Origin: CBDCWO01 sp965223405
GTDB lineage: Bacteria; Bacteroidota; Bacteroidia; Chitinophagales; Saprospiraceae
NCBI GenBank assembly: GCA_965223405.1
Contig: CBDCWO010000006.1
Coordinates: 3,410,001-3,474,000, forward strand
Direction: 5' to 3'
Length of the DNA: 64,000 nt
A model generated the notes under the pieces. It was given only the letters and a program-made list of their open reading frames with translations, ran no database searches and was not told where the DNA came from. Position 1 is the stretch's first letter, and every line of letters starts with the position of its first letter. The position numbers and the translations under genes were made by a program. Below are positions 46,976 to 55,475 of the stretch, one piece after another.

Positions 46976-49234
46976 CTATTTCAAGATTTGCAATTTGGCA
47001 AACTTAAGCATTATCCGCCGTTCGGAATTATCAATATCTTTAAAGTAAATAGTCGCTACCCGTTTATCGCGCATTCCATCGATTTTGACTACTTCACCTT
47101 CACCAAATTTCATATGCAACACCTTCATTCCCTTTTTGATTTCGCTGGGAGGATCAGGGTGGAAATTATTGAGATCCAAATTTGGACCGGTTGAGACTGG
47201 TTTGGGTTTTGGAAACATTCCACCCAGCACTTTCGGTTCCGGAAATCCGAAATCTGATGATTGCGAGGGAGCAGTTGATTCCAGAACTTCGTCAGAGATT
47301 TCATCTAAAAAGCGACTGGTATCGTTAAATCTCATTTGACCAAATTGGAATCGACTGTGAGAGTAGGAGAGGGTAAGGAAATTCTTGGCGCGAGTAATGG
47401 CTACATAAAACAGGCGCCGCTCTTCCTCTATTTGCTCCGGAGAGGATAGCGAAAGGTAGGAGGGAAATAAGTTTTCTTCTAATCCTACCACAAACACAGA
47501 TTTGAACTCGAGCCCCTTGGCAGCATGAACCGACATTAGGGAGACATAATCCTTTTGGCCGTCATCGGTATCCATGTCTGTCAATAACGAGATATGTTGC
47601 AGATAAGTAGCTAAAGACTTATCCAGAGTCTCCTGATCATCTATGATCTCGTCATTTTCGACAAATTCGGCGACGCCATCCAGCAGGGCATTCACATTTT
47701 CCAAACGAGACAATCCCTCAATACTATTTTCCGCTTTAAGAAGATTGATAATTCCGGAACTTTTGGCCAGGTAAGCCACAGTCGCATTGGCATCGCTTTC
47801 ATGTGCTTTTTTGGAGGCGTTAAGAATGATTTGGAAAAATTGATGTGCTGATGATTTGGTTCGGGTGGGTAGATCGTAGGCTTGCATTGCTTGCCACAGA
47901 GATAAATTATTTTCATTGGCAAAGGCAATTACTTTATCCATCGTACTTTGGCCGATTCCACGTTTCGGATAGTTAATTACTCTGCGAAAGGCTTCGTCAT
48001 CATGTGGGTTAACAGCCAACCGCATGTAGGCTATCATGTCTTTGATTTCCTTCCTTTGATAGAAACTTAATCCTCCAAACACCCGGTATGGGATGTTATA
48101 CCTCCGGAGATGCTCTTCAAAAATTCTGGATTGAGCATTGGTACGGTATAATATGGCGATTTCCAAGTTTTGAAAATGATAGCGATTCTTTTGTTCCAAT
48201 ATAGAGTCTGCTACCCTTCTGCCCTCTTCCGTATCGTTCATCGCCCGGATCACTTTGATTCTTTGACCTTCTGTCAAGGTGGTCCATAAGTCCTTTTCAA
48301 TTTGGTTTTTGTTGTAGGTAATAACCTCATTGGCCGCCTTTACGATAAATTGGGTAGAACGATAATTTTGTTCCAGTTTAAAGACCTTCAAGTCAGAAAA
48401 ATCCTCCTGGAAATCAAATATGTTTTGCAAAGTAGCTCCCCGAAATGCATAAATACTTTGGGCGTCATCTCCTACCACACAGATGTTCCTGGGGCTATTG
48501 GGGTAATTAACTAATAATTTTAGTATCGAATACTGTAGGAAATTAGTATCCTGAAATTCGTCCACCAGGATGTACCTGAACATGCGCTGATATTTTTCTC
48601 GTACATGGTCTTTATTCAGGTACAGAAGTTTAAATAATTGATAAAGCAGGTCGTCAAAATCCATCGCACCGGATCGGTGACACCTGGCTACATACTTTTC
48701 ATATATTTTATAGATCAAAGGCATTCTATTTACCTTGTCCTGTTCCAGTAATTCTGGAGTTTTAGTGTAAATAATGGGCGAGATGACATTGGATTTTGCT
48801 GAAGAAATTCGGGTTCTGACGGCACCTACATTATATACATTCTTATCAAGACCCATTTCTTTAATCAGTCTGTTGAGTAGACTTTTGGTGTCGTCGGTAT
48901 CATAGATAGTAAAATTATTAGTATAACCGATTTTTTCAGCTTCTACCCTCAAAATCCTGGCAAAAATGGAATGGAAGGTTCCGGCCCATACCTTATACGC
49001 ACTTCTTCCTACCACCCTTTCTATCCTTTCTTTCATTTCTTTGGCCGCCTTATTGGTGAATGTCAGTGCCAATATTTCCCAGGGTGCAATACCTTGATCA
49101 ATAAGGTAGGCTATGCGGTAGGTGAGAACACGAGTTTTCCCACTACCAGGTCCGGCAATAACCATTACAGGTCCCTCCGTGCTGATAACTGCACTTTTCT
49201 GCTCCTCATTTAATTCATCAAGATAATTTGGCAT
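46976..49234 (-). CDS. pcrA: ATP-dependent DNA helicase, UvrD/PcrA family
   Basis: 752-residue SF1A 3'-5' helicase for repair and clearing of replication obstacles. Walker A GPGSGKT is at 28-34 and Walker B VDEFQDTN at 224-231. Motif III is DAQSIYAFRGA, motif IV QNYRS, motif V SVHAAKGLEF and motif VI VAITRAK. The C-terminal extension ends in a Tudor-like segment (GMKVLHMKFGEGEVVKIDG), as in PcrA. Length is usual. First gene of a two-gene unit with queG, with a good promoter at 49255-49285. PcrA is preferred over UvrD for this phylum, but the two names are not separable from sequence alone. Confidence 0.95.
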   Translation of the reverse strand: MPNYLDELNEEQKSAVISTEGPVMVIAGPGSGKTRVLTYRIAYLIDQGIAPWEILALTFTNKAAKEMKERIERVVGRSAYKVWAGTFHSIFARILRVEAEKIGYTNNFTIYDTDDTKSLLNRLIKEMGLDKNVYNVGAVRTRISSAKSNVISPIIYTKTPELLEQDKVNRMPLIYKIYEKYVARCHRSGAMDFDDLLYQLFKLLYLNKDHVREKYQRMFRYILVDEFQDTNFLQYSILKLLVNYPNSPRNICVVGDDAQSIYAFRGATLQNIFDFQEDFSDLKVFKLEQNYRSTQFIVKAANEVITYNKNQIEKDLWTTLTEGQRIKVIRAMNDTEEGRRVADSILEQKNRYHFQNLEIAILYRTNAQSRIFEEHLRRYNIPYRVFGGLSFYQRKEIKDMIAYMRLAVNPHDDEAFRRVINYPKRGIGQSTMDKVIAFANENNLSLWQAMQAYDLPTRTKSSAHQFFQIILNASKKAHESDANATVAYLAKSSGIINLLKAENSIEGLSRLENVNALLDGVAEFVENDEIIDDQETLDKSLATYLQHISLLTDMDTDDGQKDYVSLMSVHAAKGLEFKSVFVVGLEENLFPSYLSLSSPEQIEEERRLFYVAITRAKNFLTLSYSHSRFQFGQMRFNDTSRFLDEISDEVLESTAPSQSSDFGFPEPKVLGGMFPKPKPVSTGPNLDLNNFHPDPPSEIKKGMKVLHMKFGEGEVVKIDGMRDKRVATIYFKDIDNSERRIMLKFAKLQILK

Positions 49235-49254
49235 AATGGATTGCGAATTAAATA

Positions 49255-49285
49255 CAAAGATAATTTCATGAAATGATATAGGAAA
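49255..49285 (-). promoter_or_regulatory. promoter of pcrA-queG
   Basis: On the reverse strand TTTC (complement of 49282-49285), a 19-base spacer, then TATCTTTG (complement of 49255-49262), an exact -7 match. The start would be about 14 bases before the pcrA ATG. Confidence 0.65.
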
Positions 49286-49555
49286 TTTCCAAGGTATAAG
49301 ATGTAATCAAATTCTTATGGTTTTTGAAAAGACAAGTTGTGAGTGTCTTACTTAAGTATCCGTCGCTTCCATAATAGGAATTTCTACCCTGCAAAAGAGC
49401 TTCAATACATCGTCCGGTGGAAAAAGGGTTCTCTTGATTGACCGCAATCACAAAGTCAAGGTTGAAAAGATCATAGTCAGGCTAAATTTTGATACGAAAT
49501 CCAACAATGCCTGTAAGTTGTTTATCTTCGCCTGGTAATTTATATATGGACCGAA
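49286..49555. other. divergent intergenic region between pcrA and galE
   Basis: A 61-codon minus-strand frame (49266-49451) is present but lacks any support. TATCTTCG at 49523-49530 (one mismatch) may be the galE -7 element. Nothing else was recognised. Confidence 0.5.
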
Positions 49556-50596
49556 ATGGGTAAGCATAAAATAGTATTAACCGGTGGTACCGGATACATA
49601 GGTTCACATACTGCTGTGGCTTTATTGGATCAGGGATATGATTTGGTGATCGTGGATAATCTTTCCAATAGTTTCATTGAGGTATTGGAAAGCATAAAGG
49701 AGATCTGTGGTAAAAGACCACAGTTTATTGAATTGGATCTTTGCGATCGCGCAAAAACGTCTGACTTTTTTCGACAGCATAAAGACGCAGTGGGCATTAT
49801 CCATTTTGCGGCTCTGAAAGCAGTGGGCGAATCCGTTCAGGATCCCTTAAACTATTATTATAATAACTTGGGATCTATGCTTCATGTATTGCAGGGCATG
49901 CAATCCCAAAACATACCAAATTTGATTTTTTCTTCATCCGCAACTGTTTACGGTCAACCCGAAAAATTACCCGTTACCGAAGAGTCTCCGGTTGTTCCCG
50001 CTGAGTCTCCTTATGGCAATACCAAACAAATTAATGAGGAAATTATTTCGGAAGCTGTTCATGCCGGTCAAATACAGAAAGCGATTTCCTTACGATATTT
50101 TAATCCTGTGGGTGCCCACTTTTCCGGATTGATCGGAGAGTTGCCAATTGGTATACCGAATAACTTAATGCCGTTTATCACTCAGACCGCTATAGGTATT
50201 CGTGAAAAACTGTCGGTATTCGGAGGAGATTACAATACTTTGGATGGCACGGCAATTCGTGATTATATTCACGTCGTGGATTTGGCAGAAGCGCATGTTG
50301 TAGCCATTGAGCGATTAATCCATGACAAGCAGCAACGGAATTATGAAGTTTTTAATTTAGGAACCGGACACGGATCTTCAGTCTTACAAGTTATAGATTC
50401 ATTCGAACGGGTAACTGGGGTTGATGTTCCTTACCAGATAGTAGATAGACGGGCCGGTGATGTAGAGTCAGTCTATGCAAATGTTGACAAAGCGGCAAAA
50501 GACCTTAAATGGCGTACAAAATACAATTTGGATGACATGACCAATACGGCTTGGCAATGGGAAAAGAATTATCGAAAAAAAATTTCTGATTCCTAG
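49556..50596 (+). CDS. galE: UDP-glucose 4-epimerase
   Basis: Interconverts UDP-glucose and UDP-galactose in the cytoplasm, feeding surface glycans. The 346-residue extended SDR has GGTGYIGSH (10-18) for NAD, the DNLSNS signature, FSSSATVYG and the catalytic Y153-x-x-x-K157 (YGNTK), then SLRYFNPVGAHFSG and RAGDVESVYANVDKA. Length is normal. Monocistronic; the start at 49556 gives the glycine motif at the expected distance. Confidence 0.95.
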   Translation: MGKHKIVLTGGTGYIGSHTAVALLDQGYDLVIVDNLSNSFIEVLESIKEICGKRPQFIELDLCDRAKTSDFFRQHKDAVGIIHFAALKAVGESVQDPLNYYYNNLGSMLHVLQGMQSQNIPNLIFSSSATVYGQPEKLPVTEESPVVPAESPYGNTKQINEEIISEAVHAGQIQKAISLRYFNPVGAHFSGLIGELPIGIPNNLMPFITQTAIGIREKLSVFGGDYNTLDGTAIRDYIHVVDLAEAHVVAIERLIHDKQQRNYEVFNLGTGHGSSVLQVIDSFERVTGVDVPYQIVDRRAGDVESVYANVDKAAKDLKWRTKYNLDDMTNTAWQWEKNYRKKISDS

Positions 50597-50698
50597 TAGA
50601 TAGGATTAATTTTACGCATGATTCATACATTTAGATCATTTAAATCGTTTTCTCAACAAATGCGCTTCTCCAGCCAAATAATTTTTCAGCACAATTAA

Positions 50699-51787
50699 AT
50701 GAAACGTTTTCCAATACTACTGTTTGTTCTTTTGACCAAATTTGCCTGGGCGCAACAGTTGAAAGTATTGGTATACAACCAGAACTCTGATGTTTCTAAT
50801 TACCTATTGCTGTATCCCGAAGTCGAAGACGAATTGTCAACTGGTAATTTTATTATTTATAAAGAAGCAAAAGTTACAGATAAAGGGTATTATTCCTATA
50901 ACAATCAAACATTTTTGATTCAAAGTGTTATCAAATCTGAAGCTACATTATACCAACTTCAAACCTTTGACGAACATCAAATGGTTTGGCATAAATCGGA
51001 CCTGCAAGGGTTGACTTTGGAAGAGTTTCAATGGAATCACTTCCCCGATCCTAATCTGGATTTTTCCACTGATGATCTATATACCAAAGAATTATTCAAT
51101 CTGGGAGACATAAATTATTCTCAGGGACGATACACTATGGAAGATTTTTATTTGGGCGCATTTTACGCACCGGGTGATTACTACCGAAATATTGTATTTT
51201 ATGGAAAACGAAATAATAAAAGTATATTATCCGAACAGATAAAGGATAGCATCCGTACTACCGAAATCCCCAGAAAAAGTTATCGTTATGGACTTCAATT
51301 TGCTGCCCGAATGAATAAATTTCTTTTGTTTGAGGTCGGGATTGTTATCAATAAGGGAGGATTCAAAACATTGCGATTCAAACCCCCAAAGTCCACTTTA
51401 CAAAGAAGTTTATCCCACACGTTTACCTATGTAGATATTCCACTGACCTTAAAAGCTTATGTGCTGAACAAATGGATACGCTTATATGTCCAAGGGGGCT
51501 TGGTTCCTAATTTTTTTACTAGCGATTTAACTGTTGTCAATGAATTTGATAATGAAATCAAAGTTGGGACCAGACAAAGAGCTTATGGCGATGGCCAATT
51601 TACAAATCTCAATGCCTCAGCACTAATAGGAATTGGTTTGGAGTTTAAACTGACCCCCAATTGGCATATCTTTGTTCAACCTTCCTATCAGGAAATGTTA
51701 AAAGCATTTTCCAGCCAAAGCTTTATGAAAAGATATTTAAAAAACTCCAGTTTGGATTTTGGAATCAAGTATGCATTTTACAATTGA
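50699..51787 (+). CDS. outer-membrane beta-barrel protein, unknown function
   Basis: 362 residues with a signal peptide (FPILLFVLLTKFAWA-Q). The first ~190 residues are a soluble region. The rest alternates as in a small outer-membrane barrel: YRYGLQFAARMNKFLLFEVGIVI, FTYVDIPLTLKAYVLN, IRLYVQGGLVPNFF, ASALIGIGLEFKL and a final strand ending GIKYAFYN with a terminal aromatic. Similar PorT-type/OMP_b-brl barrels are frequent in Bacteroidota, but a specific role cannot be given. It lies 102 bases after galE and has no evident partners. Confidence 0.65.
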   Translation: MKRFPILLFVLLTKFAWAQQLKVLVYNQNSDVSNYLLLYPEVEDELSTGNFIIYKEAKVTDKGYYSYNNQTFLIQSVIKSEATLYQLQTFDEHQMVWHKSDLQGLTLEEFQWNHFPDPNLDFSTDDLYTKELFNLGDINYSQGRYTMEDFYLGAFYAPGDYYRNIVFYGKRNNKSILSEQIKDSIRTTEIPRKSYRYGLQFAARMNKFLLFEVGIVINKGGFKTLRFKPPKSTLQRSLSHTFTYVDIPLTLKAYVLNKWIRLYVQGGLVPNFFTSDLTVVNEFDNEIKVGTRQRAYGDGQFTNLNASALIGIGLEFKLTPNWHIFVQPSYQEMLKAFSSQSFMKRYLKNSSLDFGIKYAFYN

Positions 51788-51893
51788 AATGGTAAATAAT
51801 AATTGTATTTATTTCAAATTGATACGGTTATTTGGTTCTTATTATACTATAATAATCCAACTCAGGTTAAGATTAAGTCGGTATATGAAGTCT

Positions 51894-51925
51894 TTTGGTT
51901 CTGGTCAACTTTATAACTAACATTG
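51894..51925 (+). promoter_or_regulatory. possible promoter of the thioredoxin-like gene
   Basis: TTTG at 51894-51897, a 20-base spacer and TAACATTG at 51918-51925 (one mismatch). The leader would be about 25 bases. Confidence 0.4.
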
Positions 51926-51955
51926 TTGTTTTAAAAATAAAACGATTTAACTTTT

Positions 51956-52741
51956 ATGGATTTTAGAACTGATGTAATTGAAAAAAGTAAACAGATACCG
52001 GTATTGGTAGATTTTTGGGCACCTTGGTGTGGTCCATGCCGGGTACTTGGCCCAGTACTGGAAGATTTGGCTTCCGAGCAGCAAGGGAAGTGGGAGCTGG
52101 TAAAGGTAAATACCGAAGAATACCAGGAATTGGCTACGGAATATCAAATCTACAGTATCCCAAATGTCAAGTTGTTCCATAATGGAGAAGTGGTGTCTGA
52201 ATTCGCAGGAGCACTTCCCAAAGCACAAATTGTCAAATGGTTGAACGAATTTATGCCAGATGAAAAATTGGATGAACTTACATACATATTAAATACGGAG
52301 TCTGAATTTCCCGATTTTGAATTATCCAGAAAATTGGAATTGTGGTTGAATGACAATCCAGGCAATGAAAAGGCTTTGGTACATTTGGCCAGACACCTGG
52401 TTTTATCAAATCCCGATAAAGCTGATGAATTGGTTGCGGGTATTAAACTTTCCAGTGAATACATAGACCAGGCCTCAGCTATCAGGCAAATTGTTGAATT
52501 AATGTTATTAGATGTAGAGGACGGCTCACCGGTAGGTGATAAAATGCTGCAGACCCAGGTCGCTTTAAAGGCTGGGAAATTGGAGGAGGGAGTTAAAAGT
52601 ATTATTGATGCAGTAAGTCTAGATAAAAGTTTCCTCGATGAGCTTCCCCGAAAATCCGGAATTGCCCTTTTCCAAATATTGGGAAGTAAACATTCACTCA
52701 CCAAAAAGCATAGGAAAATGTTTGATATGATGTTGTGGTAA
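51956..52741 (+). CDS. thioredoxin-like protein with C-terminal TPR region (CnoX-like)
   Basis: 261 residues: a thioredoxin domain (1-105) with active site W-C25-G-P-C28 in FWAPWCGPCR, the cis-Pro loop YSIPNVKLF, then a helical C-terminal half (NPGNEKALVHLARHLVLSNPDKA; DGSPVGDKMLQTQVALKAGKLEEGV) like the TPR region of CnoX/YbbN. CnoX acts as a redox-aware holdase that hands clients to GroEL; whether that applies here is inference. Cytoplasmic, since no signal is seen. Monocistronic. Confidence 0.85.
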   Translation: MDFRTDVIEKSKQIPVLVDFWAPWCGPCRVLGPVLEDLASEQQGKWELVKVNTEEYQELATEYQIYSIPNVKLFHNGEVVSEFAGALPKAQIVKWLNEFMPDEKLDELTYILNTESEFPDFELSRKLELWLNDNPGNEKALVHLARHLVLSNPDKADELVAGIKLSSEYIDQASAIRQIVELMLLDVEDGSPVGDKMLQTQVALKAGKLEEGVKSIIDAVSLDKSFLDELPRKSGIALFQILGSKHSLTKKHRKMFDMMLW

Positions 52742-53194
52742 TTTGTGAATTAAGAGATCTGGATTACTGGAACCGATGTATTCAAATATATGGAACTTAT
52801 TTACGATTATTTTAGATATATGTATACAATCGGGTATGTTAATTACCCTGTTTATAATAAGTTGCAGGGATTATAATCAGGATTTTGCGGTATAATTCTT
52901 GACGTGATGTAAAAAGTATTGTTATTTTTAGCATTTAGTAAATGAAGTTTTTTAGAAAGATATTGTTGATTTTATTGCGAGCCATAAATTTTAAGCCGGT
53001 CGCTAACATCCACTATTTAAGTTTTTCAACAATCTGTTTAAGAGCAGATAAAATATTCAGCGAAATTCGCACTCCATACGTGGGCTGCAATTATCATGGT
53101 TTACTAACCGGTAAGGAGACGTCTATTAGACGCTAGGCTCCCAGTTGAATGATCAATACGTTAAAACGACTTCATTTGGACCAAAAAGAAAACT
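52742..53194 (+). other. leader region upstream of xerC/D
   Basis: 450 bases. TTG at 52899 and TATTTTTA at 52923-52930 form a possible promoter. A 64-codon frame at 52942-53136 is not convincing. A short hairpin CGTCT-ATT-AGACG sits near 53119-53131. In many Bacteroidota, as I recall, rpsU (S21) occupies this slot, but no S21-like sequence is present in any frame here. Confidence 0.5.
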
Positions 53195-54070
53195 ATGTTG
53201 GAATCTTTTTTGAAATTCCTAAAATTTGAAAAGAGATATTCAGAAAATACGGTCATTGCTTACCAGAACGACATTCAGCAATTCATCCGGTATCTGAAGC
53301 TGCAATATGAAATAACGAATCTGGAACTCATACAACATGCTATGGTCAGGTCCTGGATGGTTCATTTAGTGGAATCAGGCCTCAGCAATCGCTCTATTGG
53401 ACGTAAATTATCTTCACTCCAGACTTTCTTTAAGTATTTATTGAGGACGAAAAAAATTCAATTTAATCCGGCAAAAAAAATCATTCTTCCGAAAGTTGGA
53501 AAAAGACTTCCTGACTATCTTCAGGAAAACCAAATAAATCAACTTTTAGATGGATCAGTTTTTAATGAGGACTACCTAGGTTTACGAGATCGTTTGATTA
53601 TTGAAATGCTTTATCAAACCGGAATGCGTAGAAGTGAGCTAATCGGATTGAAGAAATCAGATATAGATTTGGATAGGATGGCAATAAAAGTACTAGGGAA
53701 AGGGAATAAGGAAAGGATCATACCGCTCAGTGATACATTGAGAAGGATTGTCAACAAATATTTGGAGAAGATACCAGAAGACTGGAGCCTAAATCCCTAT
53801 TTAATTTTAACAGATAAAGGAAAACCATTATATCCGAAAATAGTTTACAATGTGGTAAAGAAGTATTTATCGTTTGTCAGTAGTATGGATAAAAAAAGCC
53901 CCCATGTATTGCGACATACATTTGCTACGCACTTGTCGAATCAAGGGGCTGAACTTAATGCAATCAAAGAATTATTAGGACATGCTAATTTAAGTGCGAC
54001 TCAGATTTATACACACAATTCGATAGAAAAGCTAAAACAAATTTACCAATCGGCACATCCCAAAAGTTGA
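53195..54070 (+). CDS. xerC: tyrosine recombinase XerC/XerD
   Basis: 291 residues, site-specific recombinase that resolves chromosome dimers. It has the N-terminal SAM-like core-binding domain (1-100) and the catalytic set R145 (GMRRSEL), K169 (GKGNKER), H237-x-x-R240 (HVLRHTFATHL), H263 (LGHANL) and Tyr272 (IYTHN). Length is typical for chromosomal Xer proteins, not for phage integrases. Its place next to hpf and upstream of the tRNA-tuf cluster is a conserved Bacteroidota arrangement. The XerC versus XerD label is not certain. Confidence 0.92.
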   Translation: MLESFLKFLKFEKRYSENTVIAYQNDIQQFIRYLKLQYEITNLELIQHAMVRSWMVHLVESGLSNRSIGRKLSSLQTFFKYLLRTKKIQFNPAKKIILPKVGKRLPDYLQENQINQLLDGSVFNEDYLGLRDRLIIEMLYQTGMRRSELIGLKKSDIDLDRMAIKVLGKGNKERIIPLSDTLRRIVNKYLEKIPEDWSLNPYLILTDKGKPLYPKIVYNVVKKYLSFVSSMDKKSPHVLRHTFATHLSNQGAELNAIKELLGHANLSATQIYTHNSIEKLKQIYQSAHPKS

Positions 54071-54099
54071 AAAAATTATTTATCAATAAATCTTGAAAT

Positions 54100-54405
54100 A
54101 TGAGAGTAAATGTTGAATCCGTGCACTTCACAGCTGATCAAAAGCTTGTGGATTATATCCAAAAGAAGATGGATAAGTTAGACCAGTTTTTTGATAGGAT
54201 TTTGGATTCAAGAGTAGTTTTGAAGCTTGAAAATTCCGGACGTATTAAAGATAAGATAGCAGAGATAAGTGTCAATGTACCCGGTAACACTCTTTTTTGT
54301 AAAGAAGAAGCAAAAACCTTTGAGGCGGCAATTGATCAGGCTCAGGGTATTCTGAGAAGACAACTGATAAAATACAAAGAAATCAAATTTAAAAGACCAG
54401 TATGA
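54100..54405 (+). CDS. hpf: ribosome hibernation-promoting factor, short form
   Basis: 101 residues of the HPF/RaiA family, the short form without the C-terminal dimerisation domain. MRVNVESVHFTADQKLVDYIQKK begins the first strand-helix, and KIAEISVNVPGNTLFCKEEAKTFEAAIDQAQ includes the second helix. It binds the 30S decoding centre and silences ribosomes in stationary phase. It lies 29 bases after xerC, so both are probably cotranscribed. Confidence 0.9.
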   Translation: MRVNVESVHFTADQKLVDYIQKKMDKLDQFFDRILDSRVVLKLENSGRIKDKIAEISVNVPGNTLFCKEEAKTFEAAIDQAQGILRRQLIKYKEIKFKRPV

Positions 54406-54890
54406 TAACCAATCCCACTCGCAATGGTTAGGTATTAGTTAGAATTGCTACTGGGCACAAACGAACATTGAGATCATGCCTGTAAGCCTGGGTAGGTAAC
54501 AAAGCAAGGAAGTAGAAACGCTTTATGGATTTTTACCGATCCAAGTGATTAAGAATAGGGGGAATTCTCTCCTGCCAATGTGTTTGTCTATCCCAAGGTT
54601 TGCCGCTGTATGATGGAAAATGGATAAGTTTCAAAATTTGATTCTTTAGATACCCGACTTTACCACAGAAATATCACATAAAAAGAGAGGAAAAAAATTT
54701 TCAATTCCAAAAGAATCTCGTAAATTTGTGCGCACTTTCCAAAAGTGGGGGTAAAAATTGTTTGGCAGAATGTCTAAGTTAAACAAATTTTGATAAAAAA
54801 ACAATACTGAATAAGTCTGATAATAATATTAGTCAAAAGTCAGATTGATTCCGTTCAAAGAGCTAGTTCTCATTGGCAACAACATAAGCT
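54406..54890 (+). other. leader region of the tRNA-tuf cluster
   Basis: 485 bases without a gene. A promoter candidate is at 54698-54728. The downstream 160 bases would be leader RNA before tRNA-Thr. No riboswitch or other structure was recognised. Confidence 0.55.
54698..54728 (+). promoter_or_regulatory. promoter of the tRNA-tuf cluster
   Basis: TAAATTTG at 54721-54728 is an exact TAnnTTTG match, with a weaker TTTTC near 54698-54702 at about 18 bases. It suits transcription of the four tRNAs and tuf. Confidence 0.6.
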
Positions 54891-54964
54891 GCCAGCATAG
54901 CTCAGTTGGCCAGAGCAGCTGATTTGTAATCAGCGGGTCGGGGGTTCGAATCCCTCTGCTGGCT
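54891..54964 (+). tRNA. tRNA-Thr (TGT anticodon)
   Basis: Acceptor GCCAGCA/TGCTGGC, D arm GCTC..GAGC, anticodon loop TTTGTAA with TGT at 34-36, T arm GGGGGTTCGAATCCC. Discriminator T; CCA is not encoded. First of the four tRNAs before tuf. Confidence 0.96.
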
Positions 54965-55006
54965 CTCTGAACGGGAGACAAGTAATCAGTATCATTCACA
55001 TATGGC

Positions 55007-55089
55007 GGGGGCGCGCCGAAGTTGGAGAGTCGGGGCAGACTGTAAATCTGTTGTCTAAGGCTGAATAGGTTCGAATCCTATCGCCCCCA
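55007..55089 (+). tRNA. tRNA-Tyr (GTA anticodon)
   Basis: Class II tRNA: acceptor GGGGGCG/CGCCCCC, D stem CCGA/TCGG, anticodon loop with GTA (CAGACTGTAAATCTG), a long variable arm, T arm with GGTTCGAATCC, discriminator A at 55089. Position 8 reads C instead of the near-universal T in this alignment. Confidence 0.94.
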
Positions 55090-55091
55090 CA

Positions 55092-55177
55092 AATAGGGTG
55101 TGGATGTGAATGTGTGAGTGTGGGTGTGATTATTCTTGAAGTCACACCCACACCAACACCCACTCACACACCCTATT
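55092..55177 (+). repeat. long GT-rich imperfect hairpin between tRNA-Tyr and tRNA-Gly
   Basis: Arm 55092-55129 (38 bases) pairs imperfectly with 55142-55177 (36 bases) around a 12-base loop. Both ends are perfect: AATAGGGTGTG outside and GTGTGGGTGTGA inside. The second arm ends one base before the tRNA-Gly 5' end, so in the transcript it would sit directly against the tRNA. Confidence 0.85.
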
Positions 55178-55178
55178 C

Positions 55179-55251
55179 GCGGGCGTAGCTCAGTTGGTAG
55201 AGCATCAGCCTTCCAAGCTGAGGGTCGTGGGTTCGAGTCTCATCGCCCGCT
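55179..55251 (+). tRNA. tRNA-Gly (TCC anticodon)
   Basis: Acceptor GCGGGCG/CGCCCGC, anticodon loop CTTCCAA with TCC, T arm GTGGGTTCGAGTCTCAT, discriminator T. Third tRNA of the cluster. Confidence 0.96.
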
Positions 55252-55358
55252 CAATTTATTTAATGTACAAGGACATTAAATTATAGTTTAGAATGATTGA
55301 ACATAAAGATGTTTAAGATTAAAATTGAAACCCTCCATGGGGTGTTTACTTGAAAGAT

Positions 55359-55430
<72 letters not shown>

Positions 55431-55475
55431 CTGATTTGAAAAATATTTACTGATAAATCAAAAAACTTTTATTCA

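Noticed and set aside
49266..49451. 61-codon minus-strand frame between pcrA and galE
   Set aside because: Overlaps the pcrA promoter region, short, no recognisable motif.
52942..53136. 64-codon frame upstream of xerC/D
   Set aside because: Has a possible promoter and a hydrophobic start, but composition is unlike a real protein, no family resemblance, and it is not S21.
53195..54070. Phage or integrative-element integrase
   Set aside because: Sequence and neighbourhood (hpf, tRNAs, tuf) fit the housekeeping Xer recombinase; no attachment-site repeats or phage genes beside it.
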